DNA of 64,000 nt from Sphingomonadales bacterium (GTDB taxonomy: Bacteria > Pseudomonadota > Alphaproteobacteria > Sphingomonadales > Sphingomonadaceae). A program made the translations under genes and the position numbers. Every line of letters begins with the position of its first letter. The first letter of the stretch is position 1. The notes beneath the pieces were generated by a model. It was not told the DNA's origin, did not search any database, and saw nothing but the letters and a program-made list of their open reading frames with translations. The stretch lies in NCBI GenBank assembly GCA_004173185.1, contig SEFZ01000009.1, positions 1-64,000 of the forward strand, read 5' to 3'. Positions 43,384 through 54,610 of the stretch are shown here, piece after piece.

Positions 43384-44391
43384 CTACGCCAGCGCGAGAA
43401 GCTCCTCGCGCTGGGCAATGAGGCGGTGGAATTCCGCGGGGTCAGGGCCCGCGGCGACCGTCGCCATCGCACGGTTCAGACGCTTCACGCATTCGGGCGT
43501 AGCGTCGCCGATCAGCCCGGCGATCTCAACCATCTCGTCCATCCGCGCCCAGCAATCGAGCACCACGTCGCATCCCGCCGCCAGCGCCTGCGTCGCCTTC
43601 TCGCCTGCGGTGCCCGTCAGCGCCTTCATGTCGATATCGTCGGTCATCAGCAGCCCGTCGAAGCCGATCCGGCCGCGAATGATCTGGGAGATCACCGTGG
43701 GTGATAACGTCGCGGGGCGCTCGGCATCCCATGCGTCGAAGACGACGTGGCAAGTCATGGCCATCGGCGCGTCATTGTTGCTGCGAAACGGCTCGATATC
43801 CGTCTCCAGCGCTGCGGCGTCGGCGGTAACGCGCGGAAGCTCGAGATGGCTGTCGACCAACGCCCGGCCATGCCCCGGCATATGCTTGACCACGCCAACC
43901 ACGCCACCACGCCGCAGCCCTTCAACCGCCGCACGACCAAGCGCCGCAACCTGCATCGGCTCGCGGCCAAACGCACGGTCGCCAATCGCCTTGGTCACTT
44001 CGGGCTGCACGACATCGAGCAGCGGCGCGCAATCGACGTTGACGCCCACTTCGTGGAGCATCAGCCCCAGCGCATGATAATTCGCCCGCGCGGCCTCGAT
44101 CGCCGAAATCGGCGCCTTCTCATACAGCGCGTTGAACGAAGCGCCCGCCGGGAATTCAGGCCAGACCGGCCCCACCATCCGCGCGACGCGGCCACCCTCC
44201 TGATCGATCAGGATCGGCACATCGTCACGGCCCGTAAGTTCGCGAATGCTGTCCGTCAGCGCCCGCATCTGCACGCGATCGACGCAATTGCGCTTGAACA
44301 GAATATAGCCGAGCGGATTGGCCTCCTTGAAGAAGGCACTTTCGTCATCCGTGAGTTGCGGGCCGGATACGCCAAAAATTACGGGCTTCAT
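43384..44391 (-). CDS. nagZ: Beta-N-acetylhexosaminidase NagZ
   Basis: A 335-residue family GH3 enzyme of cell wall recycling that removes GlcNAc from anhydro-muropeptides. Marks are DQEGGRVARM, VVKHMPGHGRALVDSH (the NagZ-specific histidine loop) and LLMTDDIDMKAL with the catalytic Asp nucleophile. No signal peptide is present, as expected for a cytoplasmic enzyme. The ATG at 44391 has GGAG five bases upstream; a GTG lies two codons earlier. Confidence 0.94.
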   Translation of the reverse strand: MKPVIFGVSGPQLTDDESAFFKEANPLGYILFKRNCVDRVQMRALTDSIRELTGRDDVPILIDQEGGRVARMVGPVWPEFPAGASFNALYEKAPISAIEAARANYHALGLMLHEVGVNVDCAPLLDVVQPEVTKAIGDRAFGREPMQVAALGRAAVEGLRRGGVVGVVKHMPGHGRALVDSHLELPRVTADAAALETDIEPFRSNNDAPMAMTCHVVFDAWDAERPATLSPTVISQIIRGRIGFDGLLMTDDIDMKALTGTAGEKATQALAAGCDVVLDCWARMDEMVEIAGLIGDATPECVKRLNRAMATVAAGPDPAEFHRLIAQREELLALA

Positions 44392-44412
44392 GGGCACTCC
44401 AAGGCTACGACA

Positions 44413-44493
44413 CCGCTCACCCTGAGCTTGTCGAAGGGCCTCGCCGCATTCCTAGGAAGAAGAAGGGTGCTTCGACAAGCTCAGCATAAGCGG
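44413..44493. repeat. Inverted pair of REP-like elements
   Basis: CCGCTCACCCTGAGCTTGTC continues to GAAGGG (44413-44438), and its inverted copy GCTTCGACAAGCTCAG..AAGCGG lies at 44469-44493. The pair can form a long hairpin in the gap between the SPOR gene and nagZ. Confidence 0.8.
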
Positions 44494-44512
44494 TTTTGTG
44501 CGATTCCCGCGG

Positions 44513-45205
44513 TCAATTCGCCACGTAGCAATTCTCTCCCGCGGCCTTGAGCTTGCCGCAGATCTCCTTGGCCTGCCCGTTCGAGCCCGCATTGACGCGC
44601 AGGCGATAGACCGGCTTGCCGTCCTTCTCGCCCTTTTCGATCGACTTGCCGAGCGACCCCAGAACCGCAAAGCGCTTCGACAGGCGGCCCCACGCCGCAT
44701 CCGCCCCACCCTGATCTGGGAAAGCGCCAAGCTGGATTAGCGCGCCCGAACCGCTGCTCGCTGCCGCCACGGGTGCCGGAGCAGCCCCGGGCGCAGGCAC
44801 GGCGATCTTCGCGGTCTTGCTGCCGTCGCTGATGCCGGGCTTCGTCGCCTTCTCGCCTTCAACCGGATCTTCCGGCCCTGCGCCCGCATTGATGCTGGCG
44901 TTGCTCACAGTGCCCTGGCTGGTCGAGAAGACGGTGTCGCCCTCCCCGTCGACCACGCGGCCGCCCGGTTCGTCGGGCTTGATCTTGTAATCGCCTTCCT
45001 GGGCGTTGATCAGCTGGCCGTTGCCGGTCAGCCCCGCTTGCTTCTGATACCAGTAATAGCCGCCCGCAGCGGCCCCGATGACAAGCAGCAGCAAAACAAT
45101 GAGCAGCATGATCCGGCCGAACGAAGGACCCTCGCGGTAATCCTCCTCAACCGTTTCAAGCCACGGCAGGCGATCATCGTCGCCGTAACCGGGTTCCCTG
45201 CTCAT
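44513..45205 (-). CDS. SPOR domain membrane protein
   Basis: A 230-residue protein with one membrane helix (about 31-52, IMLLIVLLLLVIGAAAGGYY), a low-complexity periplasmic linker rich in Gly, Pro and Ala, and a C-terminal SPOR domain (about 150-230; ALIQLGAFPDQGGADAAWGR and YRLRVNAGSNGQAKEIC). SPOR domains bind denuded septal peptidoglycan. The ATG at 45205 shares one base with the argS stop and has AGGAG eight bases upstream. Confidence 0.9.
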   Translation of the reverse strand: MSREPGYGDDDRLPWLETVEEDYREGPSFGRIMLLIVLLLLVIGAAAGGYYWYQKQAGLTGNGQLINAQEGDYKIKPDEPGGRVVDGEGDTVFSTSQGTVSNASINAGAGPEDPVEGEKATKPGISDGSKTAKIAVPAPGAAPAPVAAASSGSGALIQLGAFPDQGGADAAWGRLSKRFAVLGSLGKSIEKGEKDGKPVYRLRVNAGSNGQAKEICGKLKAAGENCYVAN

Positions 45206-46932
45206 CACTTCATCTCCTGGACGGCCTCGACTCCCATGATGCCAAGTCCGTTACGCACAATTTGCCCGATCCCACGCGCGAGATAAAGCCGCGCGCACGT
45301 TAACCCTATCTGATCCGGCAAAAGGAAGCGGCGCTCCGGATTATCGTTGCCCTGATTCCACAGCGCGTGAAACTCTGCGGCCAAGTCATAGAGATAGAAC
45401 GCAATCCTGTGCGGCTCCCGCGCCAGCGCCGCAGCTTCCACGATCCGCGGGAACTGTGCCGCGAGCTTCACGACGCCAAGCTCTTCCGTATCAAGCAGGG
45501 ACAGTTCCGCATCGGGACAGTCGATACCGGCTTCCGCGGCCTTGCGCTGCAGGCTGGCAATGCGGGCATTGGCATAGTTCACATAGAAAACAGGATTGTC
45601 TTTCGACGCCTCGACCACCTTGGCGAAATCGAAGTCCATCTGCGCGTCGGCCTTGCGGGTCAGCATGGTGAAACGCACCACGTCCTTGCCGACTTCCTCG
45701 ACCACATCGGCCAGCGTCACGAAATTGCCCGAGCGCTTGGACATCTTCACCGGCTCGCCATTGCGCAACAGCCGCACCATCTGGACCAGCTTGACGTCGA
45801 ACTTGGTCTTGCCCCCGGTCAGCGCCGCCACTGCCGCCACGATCCGCTTGACCGTGCCCGCATGATCCGCGCCCCAGATGTCGATCATCTGATCTGCCGA
45901 TTGCGCCTTCTGATAGTGATACGCGAGATCGGCGCCGAAATAAGTCCAGCTACCGTTCGATTTCTTGATCGCGCGATCCTGATCGTCGCCAAATTTGGTC
46001 GAGCGGAACAATGGCAGTTCCACTGGCTCCCAATCCTCGGGCGTCTCGCCCTTGGGCGCTTCCAGCACGCCATCATACACCAGATCATGCTCGCGCAGCC
46101 ACTTCTCGGCTGCCTCTGGCTTGCCCGCCGCCTGAAGCTCGGCTTCCGACGAGAACAGGTCATGATGGATGCCGAGCAGCGCGAGATCCGCCTTGATCAT
46201 CACCAGCATGTCGGCAACCGCGGTCTTGCGGAATTCGATTAGCCATTCGCTCTCGGGCGCGCCGACGAACTTGTCGCCGAAACGGTGCGCCAGCGCGTCG
46301 CCAACCGGCTTCAGATAATCGCCGGGATACAGCCCCTCGGGGATCGCGCCGATATCCTCGCCCAGCGCTTCGCGGTAGCGCAGATGCGCCGAACGGGCGA
46401 GCGTATCGACCTGACCGCCCGCATCGTTGACATAATATTCGCGGACAACCTTGTGCCCCGCATATTCGAGCAGCGAGGCAAGCGCATCGCCCACCACTGC
46501 GCCCCGGCAATGCCCCATATGCATCGGCCCCGTCGGGTTGGCCGAGACATATTCGACGTTCACCGTAGCGCCCGCGCCCAGCGTCGAGCGGCCATAATCG
46601 TCGCCCGCATCGAGGATCGCGGCCAGTTCGTCGCGCCACGTCGCATCAGTAAGCGTCATGTTGATAAAGCCCGGCCCAGCCACGCTCACCGCCTGCACCG
46701 CGCCCAGCTTTTCCAGTTCGGCAACCAGCTTCTCGGCCAGTGCGCGCGGGTTCGTGCCCGCCGGCTTTGCGAGCACCATCGCGGCGTTGGTCGCAAGATC
46801 GCCATGCGAGGCATCGCGCGGCGGCTCGACGGTCACGTTGCGTCGCTCCAGATCGCCCGGCAAATCGCCAGACGCCACAAGGGCATCGAGCGCGGCGTCG
46901 ATATGGGCAGCGAAACGGGCGTAAAGGGTCAC
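45205..46932 (-). CDS. argS: Arginyl-tRNA synthetase
   Basis: A 575-residue class I synthetase. The HIGH-equivalent is NPTGPMHMGHCRG near 125, and VKMSKRSGN is the KMSKS-equivalent near 395. The N-terminal Add1-like domain and the C-terminal anticodon-binding helices (with the LYDLAAEFHALWNQ segment) are present. The GTG at 46932 (MTLYARFAAHID) has GGAAG six bases upstream and is preferred to the TTG codons at 46947 and 46944. Confidence 0.94.
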   Translation of the reverse strand: MTLYARFAAHIDAALDALVASGDLPGDLERRNVTVEPPRDASHGDLATNAAMVLAKPAGTNPRALAEKLVAELEKLGAVQAVSVAGPGFINMTLTDATWRDELAAILDAGDDYGRSTLGAGATVNVEYVSANPTGPMHMGHCRGAVVGDALASLLEYAGHKVVREYYVNDAGGQVDTLARSAHLRYREALGEDIGAIPEGLYPGDYLKPVGDALAHRFGDKFVGAPESEWLIEFRKTAVADMLVMIKADLALLGIHHDLFSSEAELQAAGKPEAAEKWLREHDLVYDGVLEAPKGETPEDWEPVELPLFRSTKFGDDQDRAIKKSNGSWTYFGADLAYHYQKAQSADQMIDIWGADHAGTVKRIVAAVAALTGGKTKFDVKLVQMVRLLRNGEPVKMSKRSGNFVTLADVVEEVGKDVVRFTMLTRKADAQMDFDFAKVVEASKDNPVFYVNYANARIASLQRKAAEAGIDCPDAELSLLDTEELGVVKLAAQFPRIVEAAALAREPHRIAFYLYDLAAEFHALWNQGNDNPERRFLLPDQIGLTCARLYLARGIGQIVRNGLGIMGVEAVQEMK

Positions 46933-47553
46933 AAGCGCTTCCAACAATTAAGGCAAGCCCGAGCCTTAGACCATGCATGCTGCACGTGCAAAGCGGGCGG
47001 TGCTGTCAGCCTTCGATCCACTTGCAGACATTCGCACCGCAGATGAAAGCCGCCAGCCTTGAATGAGAGAGGCTTGGTTTCGATGATAAAAGGAGCGTTC
47101 AACGACGATGAAACAACCTTTCACGCCTTACTGACGGGATAGGAGAGCGGTAGCTGACCACCCAAATACGGGCACGCTTGCAATGTAGGATTTCGCCTGC
47201 TTGGCTAAGCCGGTCGGCAGTGCCGCCCGCTCTTTGAAATCGTCGGTCCGAAAGCTCATGGCCAGTGCGAACATTGGGGAACATTCGCGCCGCCAGGCTG
47301 TGAAACAGGCGCTGTGGCCCTCCACCTCCAGCGCACGAGGAGCTAAGCCGCGACCTTCCGCCGCTCGTCAAAGTCGCGCTGAACGCGCTTGCCGCCAAAC
47401 TTCAGCCCGTGCTGCAAAAACAGCAGATGCTGTTGGGAACGATCGTCGCCCGGATCGGCATGGCCCGCCTCGGCGCTAGATCCCGGCGGGCGATGATCGC
47501 GCAGGCGATCGCTAGGCAACGCTTATCGGAACCGGCTCAATGCAGCGTTTCGA
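46933..47553. other. Gap with no convincing gene; possible decayed sequence
   Basis: About 620 bases between argS and a DUF1501 gene. No ORF has a ribosome site and family features. On the plus strand from about 47340 one frame reads ..LPPLVKVALNALAAKLQPVL, then QKQQMLLGTIVARIGMA, which resembles the helical middle of IS110-type transposases, but it has no start, no ends and no catalytic motif. Treat it as a possible transposase remnant. Confidence 0.3.
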
Positions 47554-48705
47554 TCAGGCCCGCAGCAGATCCTGGATCACGCGCGATGCCTGCATGTTCG
47601 GAAACAGCTTCGATGCCGCAGCAGTCGCGGACAGATCGAAATGCGTCGTCACTGCGCTGTGGATCAGCGTGTCGAGCGCCATGGTCGGCTTCAAATCGCG
47701 CCCCTCATACAGCGCCGCATCCGAAAGCCCCGGCCAGTCGGCCAGCACGCGCCCGCCATTCACTGCACCGCCCATCAGCATCGCGGCGGACGCCGTGCCG
47801 TGATCGGTCCCGCCGGTGCCGTTGACCTTCACCGTGCGGCCAAATTCGGTGGCGACCAGCACCATCGTATCGGCCCAGAGCGGACCCAGCCCGGTCTTGA
47901 GCGCGGCAATCATCCCGTCGAGCCCGCGCAGCTGCGTGGCCAGTCGTCCGCGCTGCCCGGCATGCGTATCCCAGCCTCCGGTCTCGATCATCGCGATCCG
48001 CGCGCCGCCTTCGGCGCTGAGCAGCTTGGCCGCGAGGTCGCCGGTGGCGGCAGCATTGCGGCCATTGTCGGCTGCCATGTCGCTGGTCAGCATCCGTGTC
48101 GCTGTCGCTTGCTCCCACAGGCCATGCAGCTGTGCATCGCCAGCGTACATCGCCGTCACCCGGTTCAGCAGATCATCCGTCGCATCGGGCAAGGCCGAAG
48201 GTGCATAGCTCGCCACTTCGACAGACCCACGCAGCGCCATTGGCACGGTCGCGGCGAGCGCGATGCCCTTGTCTTCCTTGGGCAGCAGCGAGAGCAGCCG
48301 ATTGAGCCAGCCATCCTTGAGCGCATAGGCAGCAGCGCCGCCGGTCTCGAGCACGTTCTGCCCGTCAAAATGCGAGCGGTCGCGATAGGGCGAAGCCACC
48401 GCATGTACGAACAGCGCCTGCTTGGCCTGATACAGCCCGGCCACCGTCGCCATCTGCGGGTGCAGTGCAAACATCGAATCGAGCTTGGCCGCGCTGGCGA
48501 AATCGTCCGCCAGCCCGCCGCGCTGGCTGACGAACGCCGGATCGCCGACCGGGGCGATAGTGCCCAGCCCGTCCGCCGCGCCGCGCTGGATGATGAAGAC
48601 GAAGCGTTTGTTGGTCGCCGCCTGCGCAAAGGCCATCTTCGCGCCAAAGGTCGAGGTGAGGATCGCGCTGGCCCCAAGGGCCACGAAATTGCGTCGGTTC
48701 AGCAT
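47554..48705 (-). CDS. DUF1501 protein with twin-arginine signal
   Basis: A 383-residue exported protein. The N-terminus MLNRRNFVALGASAILTSTF carries a twin-arginine motif. The body shows features of the DUF1501 family, an alkaline-phosphatase-like fold: FVFIIQRGAADGL near 35, MIETGGWDTHAGQ near 255 and VATEFGRTVKVN then TDHGTASAAMLMGG. Family members occur next to DUF1800 genes, as here (three bases apart). The role is not established; metal-dependent hydrolysis of an exported substrate is a guess. Confidence 0.85.
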   Translation of the reverse strand: MLNRRNFVALGASAILTSTFGAKMAFAQAATNKRFVFIIQRGAADGLGTIAPVGDPAFVSQRGGLADDFASAAKLDSMFALHPQMATVAGLYQAKQALFVHAVASPYRDRSHFDGQNVLETGGAAAYALKDGWLNRLLSLLPKEDKGIALAATVPMALRGSVEVASYAPSALPDATDDLLNRVTAMYAGDAQLHGLWEQATATRMLTSDMAADNGRNAAATGDLAAKLLSAEGGARIAMIETGGWDTHAGQRGRLATQLRGLDGMIAALKTGLGPLWADTMVLVATEFGRTVKVNGTGGTDHGTASAAMLMGGAVNGGRVLADWPGLSDAALYEGRDLKPTMALDTLIHSAVTTHFDLSATAAASKLFPNMQASRVIQDLLRA

Positions 48706-48708
48706 GGC

Positions 48709-50223
48709 CTATCTCCGCAGGAATTCGGGAGCGACGAGCATGAGGGCAACGCCCTGCCCGGGGCTTTCGGCGCGAGCGATGGCCTGTGCCGTCATTTCGC
48801 TGATCGCGCCCGGGAAAAGCTGCGCGGCGCGGGCGCGGGCATCAACGGTGTCGCGGGTGCGCTGGGCGAAGCGTTCAGCCGCCTCGACACGGCGCATCAC
48901 GGCATCCGGCCCCGCCCAGGCAGCCGCGACATCGTCCCACCCTGCGGGCGAACCCGGCCGCCAGATCGGCTGGCCAAGCTGTGTCAGCAATCCGTTCACC
49001 GCCTGCGGCTGAAGCTGCTGCACGCCCAGCGCGCGATTGACCGAGAGCGTCCATTCCCAGGGCGATTTGAACTTCAGCGGCGTCGCAACCCAGCATTCGG
49101 GCGCATCGATCAGCACGCGATAAACGGTCGGCAGATCGCCACCCGATTTGCGGTACGCGCCCTCCAGTTTCGCAACCAACCCGGCCGGCGGCTCATCGCC
49201 CGCGAAATGTCGCGCCAGCTTGGTCGCAAGGTGCCGTGCGGTGTCCGGATGCGTCGCGAGCATGTCGAGCACCGCGCTGGCCTGCGCCTCGCCCTGCTGG
49301 TCCCAGTTCTTGCCCATGATCGTGCGCGCGCCCGGCTCGTGCAGCCGCTCGGCGAAGACGAACTTGCCCGGCTCGCCCTCGGTCCCGGCAAAGCGCGCGC
49401 GCCCTCCCCTGCCCAACCCGGATACCGTCCAGCCGGTCATCGCCCGGGCGAATTCGGTGACGTCGGCCTGACCATAACTGGTTCGCACGCCGAGCGTGTG
49501 CAGCTCAAGGATTTCGCGGGCGAGATTTTCGTTCAGGCCCGCGCGCTGCGCCGCCTGGCGGCGCTGGCCGATTTTCCCGGCCATGCTGTTGGGTCCGATC
49601 GACTGCGCCTGATCGAGATAGAGCAGCATCGCCGGATGCCGCTCGGCCGCGTGGAGCATGTCGCCGAACTTGCCCATCACATGCGGCCTGATTGCGTCGA
49701 ACTCAAACACACCGGCGAGCCCGATCACCTGCAATTTGTCCGCCGAAACGGCAAAGTGATTGGCCCAGAAATGCACCAGTCGCTCGACGAACGGCGCAGG
49801 ACTGTTCAGCGCGACATTCGCGCGCGCGCCAACCGCAGCCGCATAATATTCGCGTCCCTGCCGCCGCGCAAAGCGCTGTGCCTGCGCGACTGGATCCCGG
49901 CTATCGTCCTTCTCCATCGCCGTGCCCGGCTGCATCGGCATTACCTGCATCGGATCGGACATTGCCGGCTGCGCGCCTGCGGGGCGACGCGGGCGCTGTC
50001 CCTGTCCGCCGCCATTCTGCTGGCGGATCTGGCGGACTTCCTCGAAATATTCGGCAAGCTCGCTTGCTATCTGCGCGGTGGCGGGCAGCGCGGCGATCTG
50101 TTGCGGGCGCGGATCATAGCTTCGCAGCTGACTGTTCAGCCATGCGCGCGGATTTGCGCCCGGATCGTCGCCGGGGCGTCCACCAAATCCGAACCGGTTA
50201 AGCGCAATGCTCGCGTCTGCCAT
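48709..50223 (-). CDS. DUF1800 protein
   Basis: A 504-residue DUF1800 family protein, the regular partner of DUF1501. Marks are ALNRFGFGGRPGD near the start, LVHFWANHFAVSADK, LNENLAREILELHTLGV and YGQADVTEFARAMTGWTVSG. A Gln/Gly/Pro-rich insertion is found around residues 75-115. The ATG at 50223 has AAGGA eight bases upstream. No clear signal peptide is seen; it may be exported with its partner. Function unknown. Confidence 0.85.
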   Translation of the reverse strand: MADASIALNRFGFGGRPGDDPGANPRAWLNSQLRSYDPRPQQIAALPATAQIASELAEYFEEVRQIRQQNGGGQGQRPRRPAGAQPAMSDPMQVMPMQPGTAMEKDDSRDPVAQAQRFARRQGREYYAAAVGARANVALNSPAPFVERLVHFWANHFAVSADKLQVIGLAGVFEFDAIRPHVMGKFGDMLHAAERHPAMLLYLDQAQSIGPNSMAGKIGQRRQAAQRAGLNENLAREILELHTLGVRTSYGQADVTEFARAMTGWTVSGLGRGGRARFAGTEGEPGKFVFAERLHEPGARTIMGKNWDQQGEAQASAVLDMLATHPDTARHLATKLARHFAGDEPPAGLVAKLEGAYRKSGGDLPTVYRVLIDAPECWVATPLKFKSPWEWTLSVNRALGVQQLQPQAVNGLLTQLGQPIWRPGSPAGWDDVAAAWAGPDAVMRRVEAAERFAQRTRDTVDARARAAQLFPGAISEMTAQAIARAESPGQGVALMLVAPEFLRR

Positions 50224-50495
50224 GCGAAGATCCTTATGCGGCTTATGCGACAATTAAACGCGGCCTGTCGCAAAAGTGTGCCAGCCATCGCGTTCGTCGC
50301 ATCCCGCGCCCGCTTTATCCGGCGATTGTCCGCAGCCGTGACCATGGATGCGCGTCCCGCATCCGATGCGCGCGGTGCAATCGCATCTGTCGTCCTTTGC
50401 GTTTGCTCGATTTGCCGCACCGCATCATTCTTATTACATCGCAACAAATCGCAGAGAGGATGTCGGTCCAGGCTCCAATTTCAAGGAGAATGACC

Positions 50496-50747
50496 ATGTC
50501 CCGTTATCTTCTCGCAGCTGTCGCCGCTACGCTCACCTTGGCCGCTCCCGCCCTCGCCAACGAGCGCACCTTCACGCATGAAGGCGTCACCTACACCTAC
50601 ACGTCGGTTCAGCAGGGCGAAGCGCGCGTGCTCGAAGGCTCGGCGTCGGAAGGCGGCGACTTCCGTCTGACCGTGAAGAACGGATGGGTGCGCGGTAAGG
50701 TCGGCGGAACCCGCGTTTCGTTCCAGACGCCCAAGACCGAAGCATAA
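50496..50747 (+). CDS. Small secreted hypothetical protein (83 residues)
   Basis: A signal peptide (MSRYLLAAVAATLTLAAPALA) precedes a mature part of about 62 residues with strand-like segments FTHEGVTYTYTSVQQGEARV and DFRLTVKNGWVRGKVGGTRV. No cysteines occur after the signal. AAGGAG is seven bases from ATG 50496; an ATG two codons earlier is too close to it. The gene ends at a terminator shared with dgt. Function unknown. Confidence 0.8.
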   Translation: MSRYLLAAVAATLTLAAPALANERTFTHEGVTYTYTSVQQGEARVLEGSASEGGDFRLTVKNGWVRGKVGGTRVSFQTPKTEA

Positions 50748-50756
50748 GATCGTTGA

Positions 50757-50794
50757 TTTTGGGGTCCTGAGCCACCGGCTGCGGGGCCCTAAAA
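50757..50794. terminator. Bidirectional terminator overlapping the dgt stop
   Basis: TTTTGGGGTCC (50757-50767) can pair with GGGCCCTAAAA (50784-50794) over eleven positions, two of them wobble pairs. The right arm contains the dgt stop codon. Confidence 0.65.
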
Positions 50795-51955
50795 TCCTTC
50801 GGGCAAGTCGATCGGCCCGATCACGTCGCGATAGCGCGAGATGGCGTAGCGATCGGTCATCCCCGCGATGAAATCCGCGATATGGCGGCTGCGGCCCGGC
50901 TCTTCACCCGGCAGCGCCTCTCGCCATTCCAACGGCATCAGCCCGGGATCGGCCGCATACGCAGCAAACAGTCCCGCCACCATCTGGTGCGCCGCATCCG
51001 CCGCCGCCAGTTGTTCGGGGTGATGATATAGATTGGCGTACATAAACGCCTTGAGGCCTCGCTCGGCCTCCCGCATCCCGTCCGAGAAATGCGCCAAACA
51101 GCGCCCCGCGGCACGCACGTCCGACACCGACTGAACCTGGCTGTCGCTCACCCGCGCGCGGGTCTCGGCGATCAGATCATTGGCCATCGCCCCGATCTGG
51201 GAGCGCACCATTTCGCCGATCAACCGCTTGCGATCCACGCCCGCATATTTCGCCTCAACCGCGCGCCAGCCAGCAGCGATCATCGGCACTTCCATTAGCT
51301 GATCGAGCGTCAGCAGTCCTGCGCGCAGGCCATCATCGATGTCGTGATTGTCATAGGCAATGTCGTCAGCAATCGCCGCGACCTGCGCTTCCAGCGAAGG
51401 CCAACTCGTCAGTTCCAGCGCGAATTGCGCATCGGCCGCGGCCAGCGCCCATTGCGGTTCGTAGATCGGCCCATTGTGCTTGGCCAATCCCTCCAGCGTA
51501 TCCCAGGTCAGGTTCAGCCCGTCCCAGCGCGGATAGGGATGCTCCAGCGTAGTCAGCGTGCGCAGCGTGTGGCCGTTGTGATCGAAGCCGCCGTGAGTCG
51601 CGAGCGCATCCTCCAGCGCCCGTTCCCCAGCATGGCCAAAGGGCGGATGGCCGATGTCGTGCGCCAAGCACAGCGCTTCGGTCAGGTCTTCGTTCAGCCC
51701 CAGCGCCCGCGCCACCGTCCGCCCGATCTGCGCGACCTCAAGGCTGTGCGTCAGCCGAACGCGGAAATGATCGCCATCGGGCGCCATGAACACCTGCGTC
51801 TTCGAACGCAGTCGGCGGAAGCTGATCGAGTGAATGATCCTGTCGCGGTCGCGCTGGAAAGCATCGCGCGGACCTCGGATGGTCCCGGTCTGTTCTTCAT
51901 GGAGACGGCCGCGACTATGTTCCGGTGTGCACGCCCAGGGAGAAGTCGCTTTCAC
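50789..51955 (-). CDS. dgt: dGTPase-like deoxynucleotide triphosphohydrolase
   Basis: A 388-residue HD-domain phosphohydrolase that hydrolyses dNTPs to nucleoside and triphosphate. Marks are [20 protein letters not shown], then the HD motif pair [12 protein letters not shown] and [17 protein letters not shown], and [18 protein letters not shown]. Length fits the type 2 (deoxyguanosinetriphosphate triphosphohydrolase-like) group. The GTG start at 51955 gives the expected N-terminus. It usually neighbours argS; here a DUF1501/DUF1800 insertion separates them. Confidence 0.92.
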   Translation of the reverse strand: MKATSPWACTPEHSRGRLHEEQTGTIRGPRDAFQRDRDRIIHSISFRRLRSKTQVFMAPDGDHFRVRLTHSLEVAQIGRTVARALGLNEDLTEALCLAHDIGHPPFGHAGERALEDALATHGGFDHNGHTLRTLTTLEHPYPRWDGLNLTWDTLEGLAKHNGPIYEPQWALAAADAQFALELTSWPSLEAQVAAIADDIAYDNHDIDDGLRAGLLTLDQLMEVPMIAAGWRAVEAKYAGVDRKRLIGEMVRSQIGAMANDLIAETRARVSDSQVQSVSDVRAAGRCLAHFSDGMREAERGLKAFMYANLYHHPEQLAAADAAHQMVAGLFAAYAADPGLMPLEWREALPGEEPGRSRHIADFIAGMTDRYAISRYRDVIGPIDLPEGF

Positions 51956-51994
51956 CCGAGGGGCACTAGCGCGTCAGGTGGCGCTTGTCGAAGG

Positions 51995-52510
51995 CTATGG
52001 GCTGGTCTGCCGCGATTGTTCGACGTTGCTGGAAAGCTGCTCGCTGACGGCCAGACTCCAACAAATCAGGTCTCCGTCCTCCTCGTCCACTCTCGCGCCG
52101 GTTCGCTTGAAGCCGTTGCGCTCCAAAACCCTCTGCGAGGGGCGGTTGTGGACGGATGTTTCCGCTCTAATAACGTCCACCCGTCCATCGTTGCGGGCCC
52201 ATTCGAGCAATGCTCGCACGCCAGCTGACGCAAAACCCAGCAAACGCCGTTCGGGCGCGACACCGTACCCTATGAAAACACCTTCATCTGACGGTAATTT
52301 CACAATGGAGCAAAGGCCGACGATTTCGCCTTCCTCCACCATCATCCAGCTCGCGGGGCGGAAAATCGGCCGAATTTCCGTTGCAAGCTGACGCAACATC
52401 GCAAGCACCTCGGGCCGCTCCATGCCGCCACTTGGCTGCCGCAAGCCACGTGGCGCGACACCCTCAATCAGGTCGCCGAAATCAGCATCCGTTGTTTCGA
52501 TCAGCAGCAT
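51995..52510 (-). CDS. GNAT family N-acetyltransferase
   Basis: A 171-residue GNAT protein. The acetyl-CoA binding strand and loop are seen in GVFIGYGVAPERRLLGFASA (R/QxxGxG/A form), followed by VIRAETSVHNRPSQRVLERN and GFKRTG, the classical C-terminal Asn-x-x-Ser/Ala pattern. MMVEEGEIVGLCSIV gives strand 3-4. The substrate is unknown. It lies 39 bases upstream of dgt on the same strand and could be cotranscribed. Confidence 0.85.
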   Translation of the reverse strand: MLLIETTDADFGDLIEGVAPRGLRQPSGGMERPEVLAMLRQLATEIRPIFRPASWMMVEEGEIVGLCSIVKLPSDEGVFIGYGVAPERRLLGFASAGVRALLEWARNDGRVDVIRAETSVHNRPSQRVLERNGFKRTGARVDEEDGDLICWSLAVSEQLSSNVEQSRQTSP

Positions 52511-52586
52511 CGTTAGACCCTAGATTACGACGATCGGCAGCAATTGGGTCGATAGCGGCCACAGTACAGCAGCGCCAAGGCCTGCA

Positions 52587-54524
<1,938 letters not shown>

Positions 54525-54567
54525 TGCATATAGAGTGCGCGACATACGCTGAACCGCCAATGACATG

Positions 54568-54602
54568 CGCCGCCGCGCTCGCCAAAGCGAGGCACGGCGG
54601 CG
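54568..54602. terminator. Hairpin downstream of ftsZ
   Basis: CGCCGCCG (54568-54575) pairs with CGGCGGCG (54595-54602), with an inner CTCGC/GCGAG. It lies just past the ftsZ stop; no T run is present. Confidence 0.5.
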
Positions 54603-54610
54603 ACGAATGC

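Noticed and set aside
47340..47500. IS110-type transposase gene
   Set aside because: Only a short helical stretch resembles such a protein. There are no catalytic residues, ends or start codon, so it is reported only as a possible remnant.
47641..50493. A 950-residue open frame on the plus strand
   Set aside because: It is a shadow of the DUF1501 and DUF1800 genes and is rich in Arg, His and Gln, as antisense frames of GC-rich genes usually are.
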